A DNA stretch of 64,000 nt from Filimonas effusa (GTDB lineage Bacteria; Bacteroidota; Bacteroidia; Chitinophagales; Chitinophagaceae), in the NCBI RefSeq assembly GCF_004118675.1, contig NZ_SDHZ01000002.1:682001-746000 (forward strand), in the 5' to 3' direction. Position 1 is the stretch's first letter, and each line of letters starts with the position of its first letter. This document shows, one piece after another, positions 42,977-51,129 of this stretch. Below the pieces are notes generated by a model. The model saw only the letters and a program-made list of their open reading frames with translations. It had not been told where the DNA came from and searched no databases. The translations under genes and the position numbers were made by a program.

Positions 42977-43726
42977 TTATTCTTTCTTAAGTCCGGGGTA
43001 GCGCATTTTTAATGATTTCAAAGTATCGCGCAGCGTGGTGGCGATAATATGTTCTTTGTACCAGTTATTATCGGATGGCACGATGGTCCATGGAATTTTG
43101 TTACAGGTATGGAAGCAGTCTTCGTAAGCTTTCATGTAGAGTTTCCACAGTTTGGCTTCGGTGAAGTCGGCTTCGTTGTATTTCCATTGTTTTGTTTTAT
43201 CGTCGAGTCGTTCCTGCAGGCGTTTGGCTTGTTCTTCTTTTGAGATATGCAGGTAGAATTTTAGGATGCTGGTATTGTTATGTTCTTTGAGCAGGTTTTC
43301 GAAGTCGTTGATGGCTTTCATGCGTTTGACGGCGGTTTCATCGTCGATCATTTTATGTACGCGGGTGATGAGCACGTCTTCGTACTGAGAGCGGTTAAAC
43401 ACCTGGATCATCCCTTTTGCGGGCGTATCGCGGTGAATGCGCCAGAGGAAGTCGTGACTTAGTTCGCGGGCGGTAGGCGCTTTATATGATTCTACCCTAA
43501 CGCCCTGTGGGTTAAGATTACCGAACACCTTGCGGATAGCACCATCTTTACCGCTGGCGTCCATGCCCTGGATGATCACGAGCACGGAGTGCTTACTTTC
43601 GGCATAGAGCAGGTTTTGCAGCTCGTTGAGCTCTTCGGCCAATTCGAGGTTTTGTTGTTTTACTTTGTCTTTCTCCAGGTTTCCCGGTGCTTTTGTACTG
43701 ATATCGTCAAGTTTAATTGCTCCCAT
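42977..43726 (-). CDS. ppk2: Polyphosphate kinase 2 family protein
   Basis: 249 residues from M-G-A-I-K-L; an in-frame ATG five codons upstream (43741) is less likely because a TATATTTA box ends almost at it. Walker A is G-M-D-A-S-G-K-D-G, followed by Y-K-A-P-T-A-R-E-L-S-H-D-F-L-W-R near 85 and the Walker B region V-F-N-R-S-Q-Y-E-D-V-L near 115, with the lid region HISKEEQAKRLQERLDD near 165. PPK2 enzymes move phosphate between polyphosphate and nucleotides; the single-domain form with this lid is mostly the AMP/ADP-phosphorylating class, an assignment made by resemblance only. Confidence 0.93.
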   Translation of the reverse strand: MGAIKLDDISTKAPGNLEKDKVKQQNLELAEELNELQNLLYAESKHSVLVIIQGMDASGKDGAIRKVFGNLNPQGVRVESYKAPTARELSHDFLWRIHRDTPAKGMIQVFNRSQYEDVLITRVHKMIDDETAVKRMKAINDFENLLKEHNNTSILKFYLHISKEEQAKRLQERLDDKTKQWKYNEADFTEAKLWKLYMKAYEDCFHTCNKIPWTIVPSDNNWYKEHIIATTLRDTLKSLKMRYPGLKKE

Positions 43727-43825
43727 GTAACAACGTTTCATTAAATATAGAAAAAACTGCGCGCATCATTTGCCTGGCAGCCCATCTAAAATGTTTTGGC
43801 CGGAAAATGAACGGCGATATTAACG

Positions 43826-43860
43826 GAAAGGCCCGTATCATATTCTGACACAGGCCTTTC
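43826..43860 (-). terminator. Intrinsic terminator of frr
   Basis: GAAAGGCC (43826-43833) pairs with GGCCTTTC (43853-43860); the loop extends the stem through GTATCA/TGACAC with one mismatch. It lies 59 bp past the frr stop. Confidence 0.7.
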
Positions 43861-43919
43861 TAAAAATATTATGCCATTGTGAGCTGAAGTTCTGCGATTC
43901 TGCTCTCTGCCATCTATTA

Positions 43920-44483
43920 CTAGATCACCATCATTTCTTTTTCTTTTGCAGCGAGATGTTTGTCTACAAGAGAGATAAAGCGGTCGGTTAATTCCTGTAC
44001 GCCTTTTTCCGCATCTTTGGCGATGTCTTCGCTGAGGCCATCTTTCTGTAATTTCTTGATGCTTTCGATGGCGTCTCTCCTGATGTTGCGGATAGCTACT
44101 TTAGAGAATTCTCCTTCGCCAGCTGCTTTCTTCACCAGTTCTTTTCTTCTTTCCTCTGTAAGCGGCGGCATAAAGAGGCGGATTTGAACGCCATCGTTCT
44201 GAGGCGTGATGCCTATGTTGGCCATCATGATAGACCTTTCGATGGGAGCGAGCATATTACGTTCCCAGGGTTGTATGCTGATGGTTCTGGCGTCGAGCAC
44301 AGTGATGTTTGCCACCTGGCTTATGAGCGTAGGCGCGCCGTAGTATTCAACGGTAAGGCCATCCACCAAAGCCGGACTGGCTTTACCGGCCCGGATCTTT
44401 GCCAGCTCAGATTCGAGGTGATTGATCGCCTTTTTCATCAACGATTCTGCGTCATCCAGTATCAGATCCAGTTCTTCTGCCAT
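43920..44483 (-). CDS. frr: Ribosome recycling factor
   Basis: 187 residues. A three-helix bundle with a small beta domain: KIRAGKASPALVDGLTVEYYGAPTLISQVANI near 30-60, RTISIQPWERNMLAPIERSI near 67-86, and the R-R-K-E-L-V-K-K-A helix near 123. With EF-G it splits the ribosome after termination so that subunits can be reused. It is preceded by an exact -7 box and followed by a terminator, so it forms its own unit. The usual neighbour pyrH is not adjacent. Confidence 0.97.
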   Translation of the reverse strand: MAEELDLILDDAESLMKKAINHLESELAKIRAGKASPALVDGLTVEYYGAPTLISQVANITVLDARTISIQPWERNMLAPIERSIMMANIGITPQNDGVQIRLFMPPLTEERRKELVKKAAGEGEFSKVAIRNIRRDAIESIKKLQKDGLSEDIAKDAEKGVQELTDRFISLVDKHLAAKEKEMMVI

Positions 44484-44505
44484 AATTCTTATTTTTTGAT
44501 GCGGG

Positions 44506-44513
44506 CAAAGCTA
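44506..44513 (-). promoter_or_regulatory. Candidate -7 element (TAGCTTTG) for frr
   Basis: TAGCTTTG on the minus strand fits TANNTTTG, 22 bp before the frr ATG. No -33 TTG at the expected distance. Confidence 0.5.
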
Positions 44514-44578
44514 ATAAATCCGTTTAAAAAGGCATTCACTTTTCGCCACGAGGTGCAGGAGAAGTGGTGTTTTTTAGG

Positions 44579-44586
44579 TAGGTTTG
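44579..44586 (+). promoter_or_regulatory. Candidate -7 element (TAGGTTTG) for the transketolase subunit
   Basis: TAGGTTTG fits TANNTTTG and ends 17 bp before the ATG at 44604, supporting that start over the much longer open frame, which runs back into frr on the other strand. Confidence 0.5.
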
Positions 44587-44603
44587 TCAAAATTTATGCT
44601 ATC

Positions 44604-45449
44604 ATGGCTGATGTTCAAGAGTTAAAACAGATCGCATCCCAGGTTAGACGGGATATTGTACGAATGGTACATGCTGTTCAAAGCGGTCACCCCGGTGGTT
44701 CCCTTGGGTGTGCAGACTTTTTAACCACCCTGTACTTTAACGTAATGGAGCACAAACCTGTTCCGTTCAACATGGATGGTACCAACGAAGATTTATTCTT
44801 TTTATCGAATGGTCATATATCCCCGGTATTCTACTCGGTACTCGCGCGTTCAGGTTATTTCGACGTAAAAGAACTGGCTACATTCCGCAAAATCAATTCC
44901 CGTTTACAAGGGCACCCTACTACGCATGAGCATCTTCCTGGAGTAAGGGTTGCGAGCGGTTCTCTGGGACAAGGTATGAGTGTTGCCATTGGCGCTGCTC
45001 TTGCCAAAAAGATCAATGGTGACAAACACCTTGTTTTCTCCCTCCATGGCGATGGTGAATTAGACGAAGGTCAGAACTGGGAAGCTATTATGTTTGCCGG
45101 CGCTAAAGGTGTTGACAACCTGATCTCTACTGTAGACCATAACGGCCAGCAAATTGACGGTCCTACTGATAAAGTAATGAATCTTGGCAGCCTGCGTGCT
45201 AAATTCGAAGCATTCGGATGGCATGTACTTGAAATGGACGGCAACGATGTTGACGATACTGTGAAAGTTCTCAACGAAGCAAAAGCTTTAACCGGCAAAG
45301 GCAAGCCCATTGGCATTATCATGAAAACCGGTATGGGTAAAGGAGTTGATTTCATGGAAGGCAGCCACGAATGGCATGGCATCGCTCCTAACGACGACCA
45401 GTTAGCAAAAGCCCTGGCGCAATTACCTGAGACATTAGGTGATTATTAG
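44604..45449 (+). CDS. Transketolase N-terminal (thiamine-binding) subunit
   Basis: 281 residues from the ATG at 44604. It contains only the first transketolase domain: S-G-H-P-G-G-S-L near residue 27, GHISPVFYSVLARSGYF near 73, LQGHPTTHEHLPGV near 100, and the thiamine diphosphate motif G-D-G-E-L-D-E-G-Q-N-W-E-A near 152, followed by D-H-N-G-Q-Q-I-D-G. It ends at A-P-N-D-D-Q as split transketolases do. The C-terminal partner is needed for activity in the pentose phosphate pathway, yet none follows: a strong terminator lies 44 bp on and the next gene faces the other way. Confidence 0.95.
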   Translation: MADVQELKQIASQVRRDIVRMVHAVQSGHPGGSLGCADFLTTLYFNVMEHKPVPFNMDGTNEDLFFLSNGHISPVFYSVLARSGYFDVKELATFRKINSRLQGHPTTHEHLPGVRVASGSLGQGMSVAIGAALAKKINGDKHLVFSLHGDGELDEGQNWEAIMFAGAKGVDNLISTVDHNGQQIDGPTDKVMNLGSLRAKFEAFGWHVLEMDGNDVDDTVKVLNEAKALTGKGKPIGIIMKTGMGKGVDFMEGSHEWHGIAPNDDQLAKALAQLPETLGDY

Positions 45450-45492
45450 GACCAGACAGCAGAATGGCAGATTTGCTTCCCCACATAATTTT

Positions 45493-45522
45493 AAAGGCTG
45501 GCTCTATGAGCCAGCCTTTTTT
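45493..45522 (+). terminator. Intrinsic terminator of the transketolase subunit gene
   Basis: A 12-bp perfect stem, AAAGGCTGGCTC (45493-45504) with GAGCCAGCCTTT (45508-45519), has a 3-nt loop and a run of T to 45522. It is the clearest terminator in the window. Confidence 0.93.
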
Positions 45523-45549
45523 ATATTTGATCGCTTCTGATCCACTACA

Positions 45550-48500
45550 TTACTTCATTGCAATCATTTTCTGCTCTGCCTTTACGATCTTTTCGAAGAA
45601 AGATTTAAAGGCAACATAATCTGCAGCAGGGATTGTTTTCCTGTCGGCAATGAATTTACGGGTCACTACCAGCTTTGAGGGCGTCACCAGCTTATAGTCG
45701 ATAGAGAAGCTGATGTTTTTGAACTGTAACGATTCATTGACTGGCAACTCAATAAACTTCTTGCCTTCGGGCGCTACTATGGTTACCTGTGTTTCATATT
45801 TATCTACGTCTTCATAATAAGCGTAGTTGATAGGAAGCGTACGGGTATCGGCGGCAAAGTTGTTCAGCGAAGCCACCACGTCGGGATAGACTATGCGGAA
45901 GGTTTGCATACTGCCAATTTCGGCTACCTCATCTTTTACGCGATAGCTATAGTTGTAGGTTACCGAATCGTTTAAAGGGGCCAGGTCGTCGAACTTAACA
46001 GACAGCAGTTTCACGTTGTTCTTGTAAGAAGATGCAACCGAGGTTTCCATTTCTTTTATCTGCTTTTCTTCATCGAGGTTCAGGTATGTGGCACGTGTGC
46101 CGGAAGCAGGATGACCGTACCGGCAGGTGGCAACGCTGGTGATAAGATCATTGCCATCGAATTTGATATCCACCTTTCTTTTCACAACATCTTTTGTACG
46201 GTTGCTGGTTGTGAGGTATTTCAACTCGGCAGGCTGTGTTGTTTTACGCAGGGGAATATCGAGGATCAATGCGTTGGTAAGGCTATTGGGCAAACTTGCA
46301 AAAGGCAGGTAGTTATCGGTGAGTTCGATGTAATAGGGTTTGCCATCGAGCTGGGCTTTGGCTATACAATGGTTGAATTCAAGAGAAGGCAGGATCATGG
46401 CTTTTTCTCCATTGTCTCTTGTGTCGACCAGCACCATCTGGCATTCTATATCGGCCATGCGGCATAACGTGAGGAAAAGATTTGACAGGTCTTTACAGTC
46501 GCCCAGTCTTGTATTGAGCGTGAGCGAAGCGCGCTGGGGCACGTGTGAACTCTGGCGGAACGAAACGGAACTGTAGCGGATATTATTTTCGATATAATCG
46601 TACAGGATACGGGCCTGCTGGAACTGCGTCAGCTTTTTCCTTTTTTCTGCAGGCAGCAGGGTTTGGAAAAGCGCTGTGATCTCGTAATCTTCTTCGGTGG
46701 TATTGCTGGTGAGATCGCGATACCATGTGGCGATATCATTCCATGACGGCAACGTTGATATATGCAATACGGCGCCTACGTCGCAGTTGTTGGGTGCAAG
46801 TTTTTCTTCTTTTAATGGTTCACGTCCGCTGGCCTCCCATACATACTGTTTAAAGTTCTCCACTTTTGAAATAACAGGTTTGAAGCCGGTGCTGTTTACC
46901 ACTTCATATTTCACCGGCTGGTTTTCGGGCAGCAGCAGGGTATACTTTGCATAGGCAGTATAGATCTGTCCGTCGAAGTGGAACTGATCCCAATACTCTT
47001 TTGCAAACCTGCCGTACACATAGTTTTGAAGACGATATTTGAACACCAATACATCGCCTACACCCAGGTTGGTGAACACCACTTCGTTACCATTACGTTC
47101 ACCTTTGATAGTAGCGCCGGAAGCTTTTACGACTTCTGCTTTTTCGATCAGCAGTTGCTGGGAATTGCCATAACCGATGCTGGATTCTTTGTATTTATCG
47201 ATACCTTTTTCGTTGGTAATCTTGATCATGAAGAGGATATACTCTTCGGTAGCGCCGCCGGGATGCATCACCACATTCTTTTCATCGTGCAGGATGTAAT
47301 AACCATAGTCGGTGTTTTTGGCCTCTTCCGGTTTATCCTTTTTGATGGTAGCTTCTATATCGGTTTGCGGGAATAAGGTGTAAGTTTCCGACTTACCGTT
47401 CAGCTTACGTATTTTATTGATCACAGTGTATTGATTGGGATCGTAAAGCAGCGATTTTTCGTAAGCAGCAATGGCTTCTTCCGTTTGTTTTTTCTCGCTT
47501 TTGATATCGCCTAGCTGTTCCCAGTAATTTTCGTCATAAGGAGAAAGGTCGAGGGCCTGTTTTACAAACTGTTCCGCCTTATCATATTTTTTCTCGCCAT
47601 AGAAATAGTTCGACATATGAATAAGTTCTGCCGGATCGTAGGGAGCGATCTTCTGCAAAAATTGTTTTTGCTGGAAGCTTTTATCGCTTTGGCCCTGTTC
47701 CTTCAGCAGCTCGGCATATTTATTCACTACGGTGTAGCTGTATCCATTTTTAAGGAAAGTTTCATAAACCTTAAGGGCTCCCTTAGGATCTTTGTTCACT
47801 TCTTTTTTTATAGAATACATCATAGGCAGCAGGCTTTCGAGTTGCGGGTATTTTTTATATCCTGCTTCTACTGTTGCTATCAATTCTTCGTACTTCTTCT
47901 CCTGCGCCAAAAGAGAAATGCGATAAGAGAGCGTTTCTTCGTCCTGTCCGTACAGCTGTTCTCTCGTAATTACTTTCTTCAGCGCTTCTTCATATTTTTC
48001 ATTGTTGATATCGGTTTTGATATCAACTTCCAGCGTCAGGTAGCTTTGCGGGTCGGCTTTTTTGAGTTTTTCAAGTTCTTCCAGCATAACACTTCTGTTC
48101 TCTTCCTTCAGGAGAACAGACAGCAGGTTCATACGCAGCAGGCAGTTAGCCGGTGCTCTTTGCAATGCCGTTTCTGCCACATGACGTGCTTCGAGCAGTT
48201 TGTTGTTTCTCAGGTAAGTATTTGACAGCAGCAGATAGTTCACGAGGTTATTAGAATCGGCAGCGATTTTATCGGAAAAGAACTTTTCTGCGAAATGCGT
48301 CCGGGGAGCGGCGGGTGTTCCGGTTGCTTTCACAACGGTATAAGGCTTATAAGTACTGCCGCCCTGCAAACCGGGGATTGCATTGAACTTGTCGTCGGTA
48401 AGCCTTATAATGAAACATGGAGAACTGTTGCCGGTAAAGCTCACCTGAACGAGTATGCGGTTGGCGCCTTGTTTGAGTTTTGCTTTTGTAGTGAAACAGT

Positions 48501-49317
48501 CGAGCTCGGTAACTCTTTCCTTGTATTCAGAAATGATGAGTTCATCATTCACCCATACTTTGGTAGCGCCCGAGGAGCCGAGGCTCAGCAGCACCTCCTG
48601 TGCAGCGGGAGCGTCAACAAAAGTCTGCGCATAAACTGTAGCTGTTCTGCGGTTGGTTTGATAGCAAACCGGCGTCCATCCCACATTTGCCTCCAATGCC
48701 GGTACAAACCATTTTATATTGGCATTGGTAAGCGAGGTAAAAACAGCATCGGCTTCGGGATGATCCTGCGGGCCGAAGTTTTTGTAGTAGCCGCTATAGG
48801 AAAGGTTTTCAAACGGGCCTACATATTGCCAGTTGGCAATAGCGCCCAGCTTTCTGAATTCATCTTCAGCCGCCTCGAACTGGTTCGAAGAGATAAGGTG
48901 CATTGCTTTCTGATAATGCGTTGCTGAAACCAGGGAGCCATGGGCTTTACTGTCGGTAAGCAGTTTTTCCATCAGTTTCACCTGGTGGGGGAAGTTTTTT
49001 TTGCCATACTGGCCCAATGCAGCCATATTAAACCATAGGGCATACACATAGGGACTGGGGTCGGCGATCTTATCGTAAACGAAAGGGATAAAATCCGTTG
49101 CTTCGTCGTCTTTCCCGTTGTATTCTTTCAGATAAATGTAGGTAAGATACTGATCCGGGGTAATGGTCTTGTTTTGAAGGGCTTCCTGCAACAAAGTTGT
49201 TGCTTTTTGTCTGTCGCCGTTATTAAGCGCTTCCCAGATGCTTTTATTATCGTTCTGGGCAAGGGCGGCGGTGGCAAAACATAAGAGGAGACCCACCGTA
49301 CAGAGAATGCGGTTCAT
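45550..49317 (-). CDS. TPR protein with DUF3857 and transglutaminase-like domains
   Basis: 1255 residues from the ATG at 49317, where a signal peptide (MNRILCTVGLLLCFATAALA) begins; the frame is open 100 codons further into the permease gene, which I reject. After an N-terminal helical part comes a beta-sandwich with T-K-V-W-V-N-D-E-L (about 290-360), then TPR repeats (about 400-630, for example YDKAEQFVKQALDLSPYDENYWEQLG). DUF3857 spans about 660-840. A transglutaminase-like core follows: Cys in L-G-D-C-K-D near 940, His in F-N-H-C near 980, and Asp in L-T-D-N near 1000. It is a periplasmic protein of unknown substrate. Such proteins are common in Bacteroidota. Confidence 0.9.
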   Translation of the reverse strand: MNRILCTVGLLLCFATAALAQNDNKSIWEALNNGDRQKATTLLQEALQNKTITPDQYLTYIYLKEYNGKDDEATDFIPFVYDKIADPSPYVYALWFNMAALGQYGKKNFPHQVKLMEKLLTDSKAHGSLVSATHYQKAMHLISSNQFEAAEDEFRKLGAIANWQYVGPFENLSYSGYYKNFGPQDHPEADAVFTSLTNANIKWFVPALEANVGWTPVCYQTNRRTATVYAQTFVDAPAAQEVLLSLGSSGATKVWVNDELIISEYKERVTELDCFTTKAKLKQGANRILVQVSFTGNSSPCFIIRLTDDKFNAIPGLQGGSTYKPYTVVKATGTPAAPRTHFAEKFFSDKIAADSNNLVNYLLLSNTYLRNNKLLEARHVAETALQRAPANCLLRMNLLSVLLKEENRSVMLEELEKLKKADPQSYLTLEVDIKTDINNEKYEEALKKVITREQLYGQDEETLSYRISLLAQEKKYEELIATVEAGYKKYPQLESLLPMMYSIKKEVNKDPKGALKVYETFLKNGYSYTVVNKYAELLKEQGQSDKSFQQKQFLQKIAPYDPAELIHMSNYFYGEKKYDKAEQFVKQALDLSPYDENYWEQLGDIKSEKKQTEEAIAAYEKSLLYDPNQYTVINKIRKLNGKSETYTLFPQTDIEATIKKDKPEEAKNTDYGYYILHDEKNVVMHPGGATEEYILFMIKITNEKGIDKYKESSIGYGNSQQLLIEKAEVVKASGATIKGERNGNEVVFTNLGVGDVLVFKYRLQNYVYGRFAKEYWDQFHFDGQIYTAYAKYTLLLPENQPVKYEVVNSTGFKPVISKVENFKQYVWEASGREPLKEEKLAPNNCDVGAVLHISTLPSWNDIATWYRDLTSNTTEEDYEITALFQTLLPAEKRKKLTQFQQARILYDYIENNIRYSSVSFRQSSHVPQRASLTLNTRLGDCKDLSNLFLTLCRMADIECQMVLVDTRDNGEKAMILPSLEFNHCIAKAQLDGKPYYIELTDNYLPFASLPNSLTNALILDIPLRKTTQPAELKYLTTSNRTKDVVKRKVDIKFDGNDLITSVATCRYGHPASGTRATYLNLDEEKQIKEMETSVASSYKNNVKLLSVKFDDLAPLNDSVTYNYSYRVKDEVAEIGSMQTFRIVYPDVVASLNNFAADTRTLPINYAYYEDVDKYETQVTIVAPEGKKFIELPVNESLQFKNISFSIDYKLVTPSKLVVTRKFIADRKTIPAADYVAFKSFFEKIVKAEQKMIAMK

Positions 49318-49427
49318 AAGATTGGGTTGATTTTTTTCTGAGCCTAAATATAGCGAATAGATGGTAGAATGGCCTACAGAAACTATGTGTAGAATGCAGT
49401 CCTGTAAGGGTTTTCGGGTAATAAGGT

Positions 49428-50645
49428 TTAGCTTTTGAGGATGAACAGCTGTGCGGCGGCTTTGCGCGATGGAATCCAGGCGGCGAGTATGGTTACAAAA
49501 AGCACTGTAATGGTCACCAGCAGAAAGTCCCAGCCAAGCATCTTTACCGGGTAGTAATCGATGATAAAGGTGCCGCCTTCGAGTTTTACCAGCTTGAATT
49601 TCAGTTGTACGATACAAATGATAAAAGCGAGCAGCATACCGGCTACGCCTCCTACGGTGGCCAGTACCAGCCCTTCGCCCAGGAAGATCTTCTGGATGGT
49701 TTGATCGTTTGCGCCGATAGCCTTGAGCACTGCGATATCTTTCTGCTTTTCGAGCACCAGCATGGTAAGCGCTCCTATCATATTAAACGCAGCTACCACC
49801 AGGATCAGGGAAAGGATGCCATATATGACCCATTTTTCGACCTGCATAACGGTGAAAAGGCTCTGGTTCTGTTCGAGCCGGGTGCGTACTACAAAGTTTT
49901 TCCCCAGGGTTTGTTTCAGTTGCTGCTTTACGCGCTGCAACTGTTGTTCGCTGGTTACGGCCAGTTCTACGCTGCTGTATTCATTGGGTCCCAGATCGAG
50001 CATATACTGCACAAAGGGGAGGTTGGTGAAAGCGTATTTATTGTCGAATTCCTGCTGGATCATGAAGGCCCCGGCAATATTTACATCGAAAGAGCGCATG
50101 CCTTCTTCTGCGGAGAAGTTGGCGGCGCTGCGGTCGGGCAGGTAAATGGTGAGTGTTGACAAGTTAGATTCAGGATCTACGGCTACGGCGTTTTCAATGC
50201 CGGCGCCGGCTACCAGCAGCGGGTGCGATGTTGAGCCCAGGTTATAGCTGCCACGGGTAACATGCTCCTGCAGGCGGTTCACAGCGGGATAGAACTCGTC
50301 GACCCCTTTCAGCGTAACAATAGACTGGGCGTCGCCATTCATGAGCATGGACTTTTCTTCTACCACGCAGCTAATGTCCTTCACCCCGGCGGTATGCCTG
50401 ATGGCTTTCAGTTGAACCGTATCCATTTTAAAGAACTTGCCTGTGGCAGGCGAGATCTTGATATCGGAATAGAAATCGCTATACATGCCGCGCACCAGGT
50501 CTTCAAAACCATTAAATACACTCAATACCACAATAAGGGCAGCCGTACCTACGGCGATAGCCAGCACGCTTATCCAGGCAATGATATTAATGGCATTCGT
50601 TGATTTCTTAGACCTGAAATAACGCCATGCGAATAGCAGTTCCAA
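49428..50645 (-). CDS. FtsX-like ABC transporter permease of the LolC/LolE type
   Basis: 405 residues. One N-terminal membrane helix (about 20-42) follows the LolC/E-type start E-L-L-F-A-W-R-Y-F-R-S-K-K. A periplasmic MacB-like domain (about 45-265) and three further helices (about 275-300, 325-350, 370-395) complete the fold. The cytoplasmic coupling segment E-K-Q-K-D-I-A-V-L-K-A-I-G-A near 305 is the family signature. LolC/E, with the ATPase LolD, extracts lipoproteins from the inner membrane for delivery outward. No ATPase gene adjoins it, so this function is inferred. It starts 25 bp after rbfA and is probably cotranscribed. Confidence 0.88.
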   Translation of the reverse strand: MELLFAWRYFRSKKSTNAINIIAWISVLAIAVGTAALIVVLSVFNGFEDLVRGMYSDFYSDIKISPATGKFFKMDTVQLKAIRHTAGVKDISCVVEEKSMLMNGDAQSIVTLKGVDEFYPAVNRLQEHVTRGSYNLGSTSHPLLVAGAGIENAVAVDPESNLSTLTIYLPDRSAANFSAEEGMRSFDVNIAGAFMIQQEFDNKYAFTNLPFVQYMLDLGPNEYSSVELAVTSEQQLQRVKQQLKQTLGKNFVVRTRLEQNQSLFTVMQVEKWVIYGILSLILVVAAFNMIGALTMLVLEKQKDIAVLKAIGANDQTIQKIFLGEGLVLATVGGVAGMLLAFIICIVQLKFKLVKLEGGTFIIDYYPVKMLGWDFLLVTITVLFVTILAAWIPSRKAAAQLFILKS

Positions 50646-50670
50646 TAATTCTTATTTAATCTTTAGGAAA

Positions 50671-51072
50671 TCAGTTTCCGGTATTTTCTTCGTTATCCTG
50701 GCTTTTGCGGATGGCTTCATCCTGTTCATTGATATTTTTGAACAGGTCTTCCATTTTAAATACATGCTCCAGGGTATCATCGAGGTAAAAATGTAATACC
50801 GGTATACGGCGCAGCTGGTTTTTCACCCTGTTGCCGAGTTCTTTTTTGATCTCCCATGCGCGGTCATCGATCTTTTTCAGGGCCGCTTCCATATCTTTTA
50901 CCTGGAACAGGCTGATATAAATCCTGGCTTCCAGCAAGTCTGGCGTTACTTTCACAGAGGAGATCGAGACCATGCCCCCATTCATCATATTAAGCCCAAA
51001 GCGCCTGAAGATATCATTCAATTCTTCCTGCAGCACACCTGCCACCTGTCTCTGACGTTTTCCTTCCTCCAT
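50671..51072 (-). CDS. rbfA: Ribosome-binding factor A
   Basis: 133 residues. The KH-like fold is recognised from R-Q-R-Q-V-A-G-V-L-Q-E-E-L near residue 5, the S-I-S-S-V-K-V-T-P-D-L strand near 37, A-R-I-Y-I-S-L-F, and L-R-R-I-P-V-L-H-F-Y-L-D-D-T-L-E near 90. It assists late 30S maturation around the 5' end of 16S rRNA, especially in the cold. The acidic tail after I-N-E-Q-D-E is variable. It is divergent from the ABC exporter gene across 57 bp. Confidence 0.95.
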   Translation of the reverse strand: MEEGKRQRQVAGVLQEELNDIFRRFGLNMMNGGMVSISSVKVTPDLLEARIYISLFQVKDMEAALKKIDDRAWEIKKELGNRVKNQLRRIPVLHFYLDDTLEHVFKMEDLFKNINEQDEAIRKSQDNEENTGN

Positions 51073-51082
51073 AACTCTAACG

Positions 51083-51111
51083 TTTGTTTGGCTGTAAAAT
51101 TAGTTACTTTG
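51083..51111 (+). promoter_or_regulatory. Candidate promoter of the ABC exporter gene
   Basis: TTTG (51083-51086) and TTACTTTG (51104-51111) are 17 bp apart, near the Bacteroidota pattern with one mismatch in the -7 box. The following ATG at 51130 is 18 bp on, which favours that start over an in-frame alternative codon at 51088 lying between the two boxes. Confidence 0.5.
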
Positions 51112-51129
51112 CGGGTTTTAATACAGATT

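Noticed and set aside
44184-44603. 140-residue extension of the transketolase subunit
   Set aside because: It runs antisense through frr; the family start and a -7 box support 44604.
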